From Trogon surrucura (taxonomy: Eukaryota > Chordata > Aves > Trogoniformes > Trogonidae): 64,000 bases of DNA. The DNA lies in the NCBI GenBank assembly GCA_020746105.1, contig CM036618.1, forward strand, positions 13,809,001-13,873,000, read 5' to 3'. Position 1 is the first letter of the stretch, and each line of letters opens with the position of its first letter. The notes under the pieces are model-generated. The model ran no database searches. It was not told where the DNA came from and worked only from the letters and a program-made list of their open reading frames with translations. The translations under genes and the position numbers were made by a program. Positions 1-11,484 of this stretch are shown here, piece after piece.

Positions 1-854
1 CCTTTTTTGACTTTTCTATCTTCACATTAGTCATTCTAGGCTATGGTGGCTGTCTCAGGTTACATTTATAATCAAGACGTTCACCAGAGGATGCTTCATT
101 TAATCTTAAGATAAGTGCAAATGAATTGTTCTTGAAAGAAGACAAATGGTTAAATCTCCATTTTGCCAGTGTTTCATCTTATTTTGACTCATCATTATGT
201 AAAAAAACCTGTGTTTTTTAGTATGATAAATATTTAAGCCTTATAATGACAGCATTTCAGAATGTGCATAAATGAGCGTGACCAGTCTGGGTCAGAACAG
301 CCCTAAAAATTTGCTTGTTTTGTGGTGGAAGAAAAATGTTATTCTAGGGTGGTATGAATTTGAAAGGCTAGAATTTGCTGCTGTGAACAAATGAATGGGT
401 TTGAAACATAATTTAGGACTTCTAAGCTTTCTGCTTTTACTAAGTGGCTGTCATAAAGGATAGTTAATAGGATTATATTTACTGGTATGTGATAGACCAC
501 ATCACTCAGATAATTAATGTTTTCCGTATCTACTGAAATTTAAAAACCAGCAACAATTCTTCTCTGTGTTGCTTTCTGTATTTCAGGCAAATTTAAACTG
601 AAAGTAAGATATGAGTACTATATATGATGACTCACATTCTTACATTTATTCTGCATTAAACAAAGTAGCACATAAAGTTTTCATATGAAATGATCTCTCT
701 TCCCCCTCCACCATTTACTTCTTGACACATTTAATGCAATCAATATATTCCTACAAAAATATGATGGCAGCTACGTCGATGCACATATGGGAAAGACTGC
801 ATCTTTTTTTTTTTTTTTTAAGAGTACATCTGATTTTGACCAAACCTAGTACAG
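1..854. other. Unannotated AT-rich flank
   Basis: I recognise no gene, RNA or repeat family. The sequence is AT-rich with a run of about 17 T near 803-819, just ahead of the first CR1. The short open frame beginning at 722 runs into the CR1 and is not a gene. Confidence 0.6.
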
Positions 855-1203
855 ATTCTTTTCTGTCCAATTCTCAGTCTGTCGAGGTCACTCTGAATGG
901 CAGCACAACCATTGGGTGTATCAACAACTCCTCCAGGTTTTGTGTCTGCAAAATTCCTGAGGGTGCGTTCTGTCCCACCCTCTGGTTCGTTAATGAAGAT
1001 GTTAAACAGTACTGATCCCAGTGTCAGCCACTGGGGTACACCACCAGTGACTGGCCTCTAGCTGGATTTTGTGCTGCTAATCTCAGCCCCTTTGAGCATG
1101 GCAGTTCAGCCAGTTCTCAGTAAGCTTCACTTGTCTGGTTATCTTGTCCATATTTATTAGTTGGTCCATGAGGATGTTATGGGAGGCCGCATCAAAAGCC
1201 TTG

Positions 1204-1617
1204 CTAAAGCCAAGATAAACAAGCCTTCAGTGACATCGGCCAGCTCTCAGTGTTTGTGGAGCATCCCAGCAGGTCCCATAGACTTAGATGTGTCCAGTTT
1301 GTATAAAAGTTCCCTAACCTGATGTTCTCCACCAAGAGTAAGTCATCTTTGATCCAGACTTTATCTCTGGTCTCAGGGGCCTGGGATTCCTGAAGGAAAA
1401 CCCTCCCATTAAAGACTGAGGCAAAGGCAGCACTGTGTTCCTTGACCTTTTCTGCATTCTTTGTCACCAGGTCCCGTACCCCATTTAGCAGCAAGCACAC
1501 ATTTTCCATAGCTTTCCTGTTGTTGCTGATATATTTGTAGAAGGCCTTTTTATTGGTCTTCGTGTCCTTCACCAGATTTAACTTCAGAAAGGCTTTGGCT
1601 TTCCTAGTCCTAACCAT
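1204..1617 (-). pseudogene. CR1 ORF2 linker remnant (137 codons still open)
   Basis: This is the longest open piece of the old CR1. It covers the segment between the endonuclease and the reverse-transcriptase fingers, with recognisable KAKAF, NKKAFYKYIS, LVTKNAEKV and AFASVF blocks. The last residues come from the other side of the internal deletion. No catalytic motif is present, so no activity is possible. The frame being open is probably chance survival. Confidence 0.7.
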
Positions 1618-1688
1618 GCATGCTCAGACAGTTTCTTTATATTCTTCCTGTGTCTCTTGTCCCTGCTCCCACTTCTTCATGCTGCCTC

Positions 1689-1750
1689 TTCATGTGTGAG
1701 TCTAGTCAGGAGCAATGTGTTCATGTGTGAGTCTCGTCAGGAGCTCTGTG
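1689..1750. repeat. 31-bp tandem duplication inside CR1
   Basis: Two adjacent 31-bp copies (1689-1719 and 1720-1750) begin TTCATGTGTGAGTCT and differ at three positions. CR1 normally has one copy of this stretch, so this is a local duplication after or during insertion. Confidence 0.85.
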
Positions 1751-1910
1751 GCAGGCCTCCTGCCGTCTTTGTTTGGTTTTGTGTTGTCAGGAAGGATCGT
1801 TCTTGAGCTTGGATGAGAGGTGATACTTGAAAATAAGCCAGCTATCCTGGGCTCTTCTTCTCTCCAGGGCTCTATCTTTGCAGTTTTTCCAGACGGATCC
1901 CTGAACAAGT

Positions 1911-3362
1911 CAAATTAAAATTCCCAAATTAAATAATTCCTGTAAATCATCTTGTGGCTTTATAGTCAGGAATATGCTTTTTTTTTAATTGCACGTATTC
2001 TAGGACTATTACAGATGCATGGTTCTGTGAGCTTCAAAAGTAAAGAAATATGAAAACTTGCATATCCCAAAGTTTGCTAGTAGTTGGAAGAGGTAGTTTT
2101 TGTTGTTTTTTTTCTTTAAAAAGTAGGACACTAATTACTATTCCACTGTTCTTTACCTCAGATGAGTTCTCTAATGAAAAATTAAAGAATCTGTGAAGTC
2201 ATACCATGAAACAGATTAGGTAATGCAATGGAAACCAGTGAGCTGAAACAGGGATGTGAATTTGATTTGCCAGTAAGAGAATAAAACTCATTTGGTTAAA
2301 AAGCCAATATAGTGTATCTGGTATTTTAACTAAGTAGTCTGTAAATGCTTCTTGCTAGGGACTAGTAAATGTGAATTCCTGACTGCAACATAATCCAAAT
2401 TCTGCAAACACAGAATTCTCTTTCACACTGCTTTGAGGCAAATATAACTCAATCGATTTTAATTGACGTGTTTCTGATTGACACTGGTGTAAACGATACC
2501 CTTTGTCTTGTCTCAGTCATGGCCTTTGACCTAAGTTGCTTATTACTGAGCAAATCGAGTCTTCTGCTAGTGCAGATCAGTGACGTAACTCGATAATCGT
2601 GCAGAGATCTCTTGTGCTTGACTGGTTTGAAATTAAAGCTAAAATGAACAGTGCAGTAGGTGTTCTAGAAAATCAGTAAGTATATAGTTAAAAAGTAGAC
2701 CAACCAAAGCACTAATCCCTAGTTTACGAGGAAGATACATCACGATTTTTCAACAGATCTCGATCTGGGATCCAGATGGAATTAATATAACTCTCTTGTC
2801 TTGAGTATTTGAGCTGTTCACAGTTAAATATGTAGACCTATCTTTTGACATTCTATAATTGCTCACAGAACTTAAAGGTTAGAATATTTGGATGTGGCTC
2901 GGATCAAAATTGCTGTTACAGCTCGTGATTGTTCTCCTGATTCTGCGTCCACTTCAGTGAAAATCTACAATTTAAAGAAATTTTCCGTGGATTTTAGTGA
3001 TGTGTCTGCTAACTTACTGCCTTGAAAATTGTGGAAGAGTTTGTCTATGTTTTCTACACAGTCAGAAGAGTTCAGAAGAAGACAGGGCACAATGATCAAC
3101 CTGAGCTGGTTTAGCTCTTGCACAGTGAAAAAAGGACAAAGCACGAGGCTTGACGTGAATGCAGTCCCCATGCAGTTCAGAAACTACCCTGTCTGCTGGG
3201 TTGTGTGACATGGCAGTGTCTGAGTGCCAGATTGTGTTAGGTGGACGGGGAGCTTCTAAAGGGCTTTGTCGAGGAAAGGATTCTACCCAAACTGAAGGAA
3301 GTTGTTTCGTTACAAACACAATTTTAGGATGCCATGGTAGGAGGAAACTTAAGGGCTCTTAG
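1911..3362. other. Unannotated single-copy-like DNA
   Basis: I see no gene or known repeat. Overlapping short open frames on both strands at 2965-3362 have no recognisable domain and no shared codon signal. Confidence 0.55.
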
Positions 3363-3959
3363 TGTTGGAGATTAAATAGTTAACTTGCAGAATATAAGAA
3401 TTAATTGTGGGATTGCTTAAAATTACAATGAACTGCCATTTATTTTGTCTTATGAGTGACATTGTTTTGCATGAGTAGCCAGAGTTACTGAAGCCTTAGG
3501 CCCAGACTGGGGACTTTGACCTAAGTACTGAAGAGTTTAGGCTGAAGAAAGGCCCAGAAACCAACGCTAATTGAGAAAGATCAACAGAAGCTGTATCCTC
3601 AAGATAAGAAAAGAATGCCTGCCTTGAGAGAGAGGAAGGATCCAATGAGGAAAAAGAGGACCCCAGACCCAAATATTACTGTTGGAACAAACCATCACAT
3701 GATGAGTGGAGGTGAACTTGGATTGAAAGGATATAATTGCCCAGGGATTTCTTTGTTCAGGGTCTCTCTTGGAGGGTCCCAGCTCGAGCTGAACTGAACT
3801 GTGACAAAACCCAGGGTCCAAACTCTTCTTTATAGTTGAGGGCTAAGACTGCATCCGGCTGCACCTCGACTCCTCTCCGTGAGGAAGTTTAGAAAGCAAG
3901 GGCATCCAGTCTGAACCTCACAACTCGGCAGGAGGATCTTCGCAGACTCTTCTGTAACA
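3363..3959 (+). mobile_element. Probable solo LTR of an endogenous retrovirus (ERVL-like)
   Basis: The 597-bp segment starts TGTTGGAG and ends TCTGTAACA, giving the perfect TGTT...AACA inverted ends expected of a retroviral LTR. Inside, a weak TATA-like stretch lies near 3730. The section from about 3740 (TTTCTTTG, TCTCTTGGAGGG) to the AACTCGGCAGGAGGA stretch near 3921 resembles the R/U5 part of songbird ERV LTRs as I remember them. No canonical AATAAA is visible, and no clean 4-6 bp target duplication flanks it, so it is either old or the ends are slightly wrong. No gag, pol or env sequence adjoins it, consistent with a solo LTR left by recombination. Confidence 0.55.
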
Positions 3960-4089
3960 CCTCGTACCCTGACCTCCCGTTCTGCAGCAGCAGCAGCAGC
4001 AGCAGCACAGCGCTGGGCAGAGCCTCGGTTTCCACTCCAGGTGCTGCCCAAGGGCCCACCTCAGACCGTACCCTCTGCTCTTTGATGCT
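3960..4089. other. Short GC-rich patch next to the LTR
   Basis: GC content and CpG frequency rise relative to the surroundings. The patch contains the GCA run described separately. It could be flanking host DNA or an unrecognised part of the LTR. A minus-strand open frame reads the run as poly-alanine, which I do not take as a gene. Confidence 0.45.
3984..4006. repeat. (GCA)n microsatellite, about 7.7 units
   Basis: Uninterrupted GCA/CAG trinucleotide repeat of 23 bp in the GC-rich patch immediately after the probable LTR. Confidence 0.95.
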
Positions 4090-4849
4090 TTTCTTTATCG
4101 AGTAATGTAAATTCCCTCATGTGAATGCGGGGTGGCTCACCTCAGCTCACCTGTACACAGCTTCCACCCGCCTTCTGCTCCTGTCAACAGAGTCTTCCCT
4201 GGGAATGCAGAGAGATAGGAACTAAGCCTCATTTGGTAACATTTCTGAGAAGGTTGTTGGAAAAAGTGATCAGTATTAATATTTGTCAATTTTGGATACA
4301 TTTCTAAATCGAATGCTATGGATTTATATGATTTTATTTTTTTTTTCTCTAGAGTTTTCTATGCAGTTTCTATTAGTGTCTTTATAAACTCATAGTAAAG
4401 AAATGTCTGACAGTAAAATAAGGTAGTTCCATGATCTTTTGTGTTTGGTGTGGTTTAGAGTGACTGGGGAAAATCGTTAAAGGCAATTTCATGTCTTTTT
4501 CTTTTCTTATTCTTTTGTATTGCACACAAAGCTGTGATTAATTTTAGGCACTTTAACTATTAAACTCGGACTTAAATAGCATGCAGCTTCGGAGCTCAAA
4601 GGCTCTTCAAGAGAAACCTTCCCAAACAGGACTCCCTAGAGTGGACTTGAATTAGATTGCTTAGATAAACTTCACCAAACAGGTATACAGAGTTACAGAG
4701 ATACTGAATCCATCAGTTTAAGACTGTACCAGCTTTTAGAACTCTATGTATTTATTTATTTGGAGAAAGAAAAGTGTTATCTAGCCAACCTAATTAAAGG
4801 ATTTTGTGGAGGTTTTTGGTATGTGTATCAGAAATGTACATATTTATTC
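4090..4849. other. Unannotated DNA
   Basis: No gene or repeat family recognised. The stretch becomes steadily more AT-rich toward the A+T island. Confidence 0.5.
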
Positions 4850-5280
4850 TTCTGATTAATTTTAGATAACGTGCACTCAGGTATACATATTCATAATAAT
4901 ATCTATGATATGTGTACAATGAATATATTATTTAATATATTAATAAACTTAATATAGTAGAAATTTATAATATAGTAGAAATTTTTAATATATTCAATTA
5001 TTATATGTATGTATAATATATAATCTACTACATATAGATTATATATATTGTGATATATATCTGATAATTTTATTCTATATATAATTTAATATTACATATA
5101 ATTATGCATTTGATATATTAAATAAACTGTCATCTATTATGAATATGTATTATAAATATAAATAGGTTGTATATATTTAATATATTGAATACTTTCGATA
5201 TATTTTAATGTATTAATTTTTAATGAATCAAGTTGAATATATTAATGAATGTATTAATGAATATATATTATTTCTAGCCA
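4850..5280. repeat. Extreme A+T island, TA-rich low complexity
   Basis: About 430 bp made almost only of A and T, with many TATATA, AATATATT and ATTAAT steps. A short direct repeat (AATATAGTAGAAATTT) occurs twice near 4952-4985, and a TCTACTACATATAGA stretch near 5023 can pair with it. It ends as TTAATGAATGTATTAATGAATATATATTA. It resembles a degenerate AT microsatellite or palindromic AT-rich minisatellite. No element ends were identified. Confidence 0.85.
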
Positions 5281-5789
5281 CTGACTTAGCCAATTCTTTG
5301 CAACTGTGTTTTAAAAATACACAGTGAATGCCACTTCTGTTTCACCCAGCCTGTCTAAGTGACACTGGCTTTATTAAATTTGGAAGCTTAAAAAGCTAAT
5401 GAAGATTCCTTTTGTTCAGTGGTTTCCCATTCACATTGAGACCCACTATTCTGATTATACGTTGTACAACTGTAATTACTTTAATTGAAATATGCACATA
5501 GGAACAATTTTTTTTCCTTTATTTTTGTCAGTCATGATATAATTGGTCAGATTTTTAAATAATACAGTCCACTGTAGGTTAAATGAAGTCAGCAAAAGTA
5601 CTCAAATGCATGCTGTGTGAAAAGTAGTTTAAATTATTTTGCTGAAAAATATTACTTCTGAGACAAGATTATTTTTCAAACGTATCAGTAGCCCTCCTTA
5701 TTATTTGGAAATAGATGCTGGGGTTTTATTAGTTCCAGATATTACCTGAGTATGCAAGTAGTTTGACTCAAGAAGCATGGTGTAACTGG

Positions 5790-5830
5790 ACTGAGAAAAG
5801 ACAGAACTGAACTGAGAAAAGACAGAACAG
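5790..5830. repeat. 21-bp tandem duplication
   Basis: ACTGAGAAAAGACAGAAC appears at 5790 and again at 5811 with period 21. The copies are identical over 18 bases. Confidence 0.9.
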
Positions 5831-8800
5831 TTTTGGAAGAGTTTGACACAGGTACCCAAGTGACTGATCACTGGTCATGTTGGAAAGTTTGAGATTGCTC
5901 AGTTCTTTCATACTTCAGAAATTAAAGGAAGTCCTCTCTGATCCCTAGAACAATTTGAAATGCCATACTTAATAAAAATCTGCCAATAACAGACTAACAA
6001 GCAAACACTGGTGGTTTTTAACTCATAGAGGTACAGGCTTCATTTTAATTCAGATTATTTTCATACCAGGTAGCAGAGAGGACATTTTGTTGTGGGAAAA
6101 AAGAAGTCCATAAAGTAGCAGGGATTTGGCCCCATGTGGAAAGCCAGTCTGGGATTTTTTGTCTGTTTGGAAAGTTCATTTCTCCTGGGGTGTTCATTCA
6201 ATTGTATCACAATTGTATTAGAAACTTCTGCTGGAAGAATTCTCTGAGACAGATTTGATTGACTTCGTGGGTCAAGAAACATAAAAATGAAAGACAGCAT
6301 TCTAGACTTTGCAGTGACAGGTCATTTACCTCCCTGATCTTGAAAGCACAATGAAAATAGTTCATGGTCAGAGTACTGGCATCGGAGCTGCTAAAAGGAC
6401 ATCCTCTCACCTTTTTAATGCAATTAATTTTTAACATTTTTTTTATCATCGGTTTTCAAAATTAGAAAATACATTTTTACCTCTGTTTAAAGCAGATGAG
6501 TTCTTCCACAGCTTTGTTCATCTTGACCTGATATACTGTTTGAAGCATAGACTTTTGAGTCCTGCCTGCCACGGATGTCTTGAAAATACAAATGGCAGGT
6601 GTTATAACCTTAATTTTTGTTTGACGTTCCAAGGGACACTACTTGAAACGGCCACGAGCTTTGCCTGAAGTAGCAAATTATGTCATCCCATGTGCAGTCC
6701 TCCAGAGAGTATGGAGAAACAGACCACTAAAGACCCTCGTTCTTTAGCTCATATGTTAGGGTGGACCGAATCACCCAAGAAATGCTTCTGTCTGCATTGT
6801 GGACTATGGAGATCCTGGATTATTACCTTGGACGAAATGCCAATTCTTACTCATCTCGAGGAGAGGGAGCTAAGCAGCTAAGCGTTCCAAATACCTCAAA
6901 GTTTTTGCTTTGAGCAGTGTCTAGTGCTATCCTGTGCTGGGATTTCTGCAGCAGTGAAAGAGAGACAACACTAGCAGCAATATAAAATTATTTTGTTTTC
7001 ATTTGCATTTAGTTTATCTTTGAGGATCTGATTCGAAGCCTGTTCAAGACATTAGCCTTCAAATGACCAAGCTGAAAACAAAACAAAACCAAACTAACAA
7101 ACTAACAAAACCTCTTCAGTCTTACAGATGGTAACTTTTTCTTCACGTGCACTAATAAATCATGTTTTCTGTCTAATAGCACTCGGCTACCTGACAGCAT
7201 CACCAGCGATGCTCATTTCCACAACAGGGTTCAGCAGTTCAGCCGTACTGGGTTACTAGGAACTCCATTCAACATGCTCTCTCTGGTCTCTTCCATCTGT
7301 ATCCACTTTGAATAAATGTCCTCTAAATACTATGTTTTCAGACGTGTTACCTTATGTTTGCCCAGACCCGATTTTTGTGCTCTGCCACAGTAGTGGAGAG
7401 TTACCCAAAATTTTCTTAGTACCACCTGGGTGTGAATCTGCAAATGCACTGTATGTTGTAATCACAAGAATCTTCACAGTTATCTTTTGTTACCATCAAT
7501 AATTGTTTGGGAAATATTCAGTAGATAAAGAAAATGTTTACATCAGCAAAAGTGGGCAGACAACTAACAAAAGAGAATTCAAATATGAGCTTCAACTTGA
7601 ACTGCATTCTGTAGCAAGATTGTATGAATCTTGGCTGACTTTGGACCAGGCTTAAACTGGCTTTTAGTAATTACCTGTAATTTAAAGACAGATCAAAAGC
7701 AAGTCAAGTTATAGCTCTTTCGCATTTAAAATTTATTGTGACTATACAAGTGAGAATTTGTCTGAGAAAAGTTGAGAGACTGGATCAATTACCAAAACTG
7801 AATTTGCTTTCATAGTTTGTATTTTTCCCTCAGACTTGTTTTTTTATAAACTGTTTTGACCTGCAAACATTCTGACAACCATGGGCAAAAAGGTTTCTTC
7901 TGGCATCATCCTATTAATACAGATGTCCTAGACATAAAAAAAAAAAATCTTTCTATCACAAATTGGTATGTTGTATGGGGCAGAAATCTGTAAAGTGTTA
8001 TTTATACATCATGAAATTCAAGACAACAAAGGGAAGGACAGAACTTGCCCTTTAGTTTAATCTTATTAAGTATTTTCATTTTTCTTCGTTTTCATTGAAA
8101 GGTAGTTTTCTCCTTTCTTACCAGTACTACTCTGGCAACTTTTTTTTTTTTTTTTCCTCTCCTGTACTTATATTTCATAGATAATTTTTGCTTCTAGTCA
8201 GATCGGCCTGTGTCTTACAGGGAAGGAAAATTAAAAGACCAGTCTGTTATCTCACATTTCAGTTAAGTCTAACTTTTATTTGCTTAGGGGTAAAAAAGGT
8301 TGAAGAAAAAAGGGAAATGTCAAAAATGAATAATAAATGGCATATAAACAGAAGCAGATTTTCTGTGATATGTTACCCCTGATAAACTTGATAATGTTTC
8401 CCAAATGTGTTGCCTTGGTTTAGATCCAAATCTACTGGTCAGGTTTTATGTGCTATTTTTAATTTTACTGCTTAAAAAACTTTACATCATCTTGTAGGAA
8501 TTCCCTCCTACTGCATAGCTGCATCTAGTTATTTGTAGGTTAAAATTCATCCTAATATAGATTCATATAAAACATGTGTTACCACAGAGGCAGCAAAAAA
8601 CCAGATCTGGGTGGGTAAAACGTACTGGATTTGCTAGGAAACTCTTTTTTCTTTTTAATGAAATATGTTTTCCTTTGAGGTCACTCCACTGTTTGATATT
8701 GCAGACTCCAAGGTCTTTCCATTCTGTAAACTTTCCTTGCCCTTTAAGCAGTGAAATCAGAATGTGAGAGGCGAATACAAACAGCTGAGGACAGGGGGAC

Positions 8801-9202
8801 CTGGAAATGTTTAGGACGCACAAAAAGCCTTCAACACTAGGCAATGAAATCAAGAGGTATTGCAGAGCAGTTCAGCTCTTCGGGATACTTAAAACCAGAA
8901 ATTGTCTCCTGTAGGTACTGCTGCACTGACTTAGTGGCATTACTCCACTTTAGATTGATATTAATGGAGACGTTTTTAGAGAAGAAATGTTTCTCAACAT
9001 AAAGTATTAAAGATGTGGAAGCATTAAAATGGACTGAGAAAAGAAGGGAATAATGCTTCCAATGGCACATAGCACTCCCAATAGTGATACGAGAAGACAC
9101 AGGCCTGATAATGGACAAGCTTTGCAGAGTTCCTTGCTGATCGGTCTGTTAACACATTTTTTTCACCATTATCCAATAGCAAGTAGTAGATCTGCCACGA
9201 AT

Positions 9203-9240
9203 AATATCCTTAAAATAATACAATATCCTTAAAATAATAC
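9203..9240. repeat. Perfect 19-bp tandem duplication
   Basis: Two identical adjacent copies (9203-9221 and 9222-9240) of AATATCCTTAAAATAATAC. Perfect identity suggests a recent replication slip. Confidence 0.92.
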
Positions 9241-10283
9241 CCTTGGCTTCAGTGGCCAAACCTTAGCAAAAGTCAATATTTTGGATGAACTTCATGAGGT
9301 ATTTGATGAACTAGCTTAGCACAGACTGTAGTTCTATGTGGTTAATTTTAAATGGGAAGGGGGGTGAGTGCCTGTCCTTAAAAATCAGGAAGGGATGTGA
9401 AAATAAGAGCCTGGTTAGATGACAGACCATGTCAGACCCCGTCAAACAGTGTAGTTTCCTTAGCAGGGTAGAAGAAATAGCAGAGGAGAAGGGGCAATTG
9501 TCAAGTTGTTTGCTTCTGCGAGGTTTTTGATACTACCCCACACTGACTATCTGTAAACAGCTAAAGAAATGGGGTCTAGGTAACTGCTAGTGAGTGAATA
9601 AAAGTCCTTTTCTGAACGCAGACCCTCCAGCTGCACAACTATACAGGGCCAGGGCACAGGTATGAGCACCAGAGTCCCTTGGAGCCTGGCATGTTTCAGT
9701 CCCACCCAGTACCCAAGAAGGTCCACCTGCAACTCGAGTTTTTGCTCCATCAGTTGTGACAATGCTGGTTTGCAGGTAGAGAAAGAATAAGGGCATAGTT
9801 GTAGCCAGATCATGCCAGGCAGCCCACAGGCCAGAGGCTAGACCTGTTTAATTTATTAGTAGCCTTTGAGTCTTACTCCAGATAACTGTTTCAAGAAAAC
9901 AGAGATGCTGGGTGAGAAAAAAAATGGTTCATCAGATATTTGATTTGCATTACATTATACCTTCTGTGTAGCTATTCCTTTAAACAAACACCAACATGTG
10001 TTCATTTGTATTAAGGAAAAATGTTCAGTTTTACTGAGTGGTATTATGTGAAACTAGCCAGCTGATAACATACAAACTGCAGTGCAGTCTAAAATATGAG
10101 GGACTTACATGTAGTCTCTCGTCCTCTGCTAAAATGGTATAGTTGATTTCAAATATAAGAATTTATCCTGATTGAAGTTTGTGAACATTAGGACAACATA
10201 CTAACATCCTAGTAATATTTTTAAAACTTCAATGGAAATTATTGGATAAAACATTCTTAGGTTCTCACTAGGAAGGCCACCTT

Positions 10284-11484
10284 ATTCACAGAATCACAGA
10301 ATGTTAGGGGCTGGAAGGGACCTCAAAAGATCATCTAGTCTAATCAATCTGCCAGAGCAGGATCACCTACAGTAGGTCACACAGGAACGCATCCAGGTGA
10401 GTTTTCAATGTCTCCAGAGAAGGAGACTCCACAACCTCCCTGGGCAGCCTGTGCCAGGGCTCTGTCACCCTCACAGTAAAACACATTTTCCTAATGTTTT
10501 GTGGAATCTCCTGTGTTCCAGCTTGTATCCATTGCCCCTTGTCCTGTCATTGGACATCGCTGAAAAGAGCCTGGCTCCGTCCTCCTGACACTCCCCCTTG
10601 ACATATTTATAAACATTTATGAGGTCACCCCTCAGCCTCCTCTTCTCCAAGCTAAAGAGACCCAGCTCCTTCAGCCTTTCCTCATAAGGGAGATGTTCCA
10701 CTCCGTCCATCACCTCTGGCTCTGCGCTGGACTCTCTCAAGCAGTTCCCTGTCTCTCTGGAGCTGAGGGGCCCAGAACTGGACACAGTATTCCAGATGTG
10801 GTCTCACCAGGACAGAGTAGAGGGGCAGGAGGACCTCTCTTGATCTACTAGCTACTCCCCTTCTAATACACCCCAGGATGCCATTGGCCTTCTTGGCTAC
10901 GAGGGCACATTGCTGGCTCAAGGTCATCCCGCTGTCCACTAGAACCCCCCAGTCCCTTTTTCCTTACACTGCTCTCCAGCAGGTCAGTCCCCAACCTGTA
11001 CTGGCACATGGGGTTATTTTTTCCCAAGTGCAAAACTCTACACTTGCCCTTGTTGAACTTCATAAGATTTCTCCCCACCCAATACTCCAGCCTGTCCAGG
11101 TCTCGCTGAATGGCTGCACAGCCTTCTGGTGTGTCAACCACTCCTCCCAGTTTTATGTCATCAGCAAACTGGCTGACAGTGCACTCTGTTCCCTCATCCA
11201 GGACACTGATGAATATATTGAACAGCACTGGTCCCAGTACTGACCCCTGAGGGACTCCAGTAGACGCAGGCTTCCGACTAGACTCTGTCCCATTGACCAC
11301 AACTCTCCAACTTCTTCCCTTCAACTAGTTCACAGTCCACCTCACTATCTGATCATCCAGACCACACTTCCTCAGTTTAGCTATGAGGATGCTGTGGGAG
11401 ACATTGTCAAATGCTTTACTGAAATCCTAATAAACCACGTCCACTGCACGGCCATCATCTGTCCACCTGGTTATGTTTTTCCCT
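10284..11484 (-). mobile_element. CR1 LINE, 1.2 kb, 5'-truncated, with 3' tail
   Basis: On the minus strand the element starts inside the reverse-transcriptase palm near 11484 and runs to the CR1 3' end at 10284, where two octamer-like units (ATTCTGTG-type, seen here as CACAGAAT) are present. The 3' end reads GACCTCAAAAGATCATCTAG on the plus strand, the same tail type as the copies at 17335, 33029 and 34742, so these belong to one subfamily. Truncation at the 5' side with an intact 3' end is the normal CR1 outcome of incomplete reverse transcription. Frames are broken by several indels. Confidence 0.95.
10471..11410 (-). pseudogene. CR1 reverse transcriptase C-terminal half, frameshifted
   Basis: Three minus-strand pieces in different frames carry the conserved blocks in order. 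First come [14 protein letters not shown] (motif B) and FADD, the catalytic metal-binding motif C, at 11157-11168. Next is [12 protein letters not shown]. Then [27 protein letters not shown] and LLERVQRRA of the thumb and C-terminal region, and finally [21 protein letters not shown]. At least two frameshifts separate the pieces. Motif A is mostly upstream, near 11400-11420, and interrupted. The copy cannot encode an active enzyme. Confidence 0.92.

Larger units (their letters stand above)
855..1910 (-). mobile_element. Old CR1 LINE fragment, internally deleted
   Basis: Read on the minus strand this is CR1 ORF2. The high-coordinate part (about 1910 down to 1225) is the region linking the endonuclease to the reverse transcriptase. 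Its translation contains ARKAKA-like TRKAKAF, FYKYISNNRK, LVTKNAEK and FASVFN, all typical of that CR1 linker. Below about 1220 the sequence jumps straight to the palm region (KAFD-like, then GVP-like), so roughly 350-400 bp of CR1 is missing. The copy lacks the 3' end and octamer tail. Divergence is high, with stops and indels. It is inferred to be a dead, old avian CR1. The upper boundary is the least certain. Confidence 0.82.
5281..10283. other. Unannotated 5-kb block, no gene recognised
   Basis: AT-rich DNA without a recognisable repeat family apart from two small tandem duplications (5790-5830 and 9203-9240) and a 16-T run ending at 8155. A more GC-rich section lies at about 9590-9840. 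It overlaps two short minus-strand frames in different phases, which argues against coding. Short frames near 6061-6449 and 8563-9118 show no domain. Confidence 0.5.

Noticed and set aside
3830-4051. Minus-strand frame with poly-alanine
   Set aside because: The alanines come from the (GCA)n run. The rest overlaps the probable LTR and has no domain.
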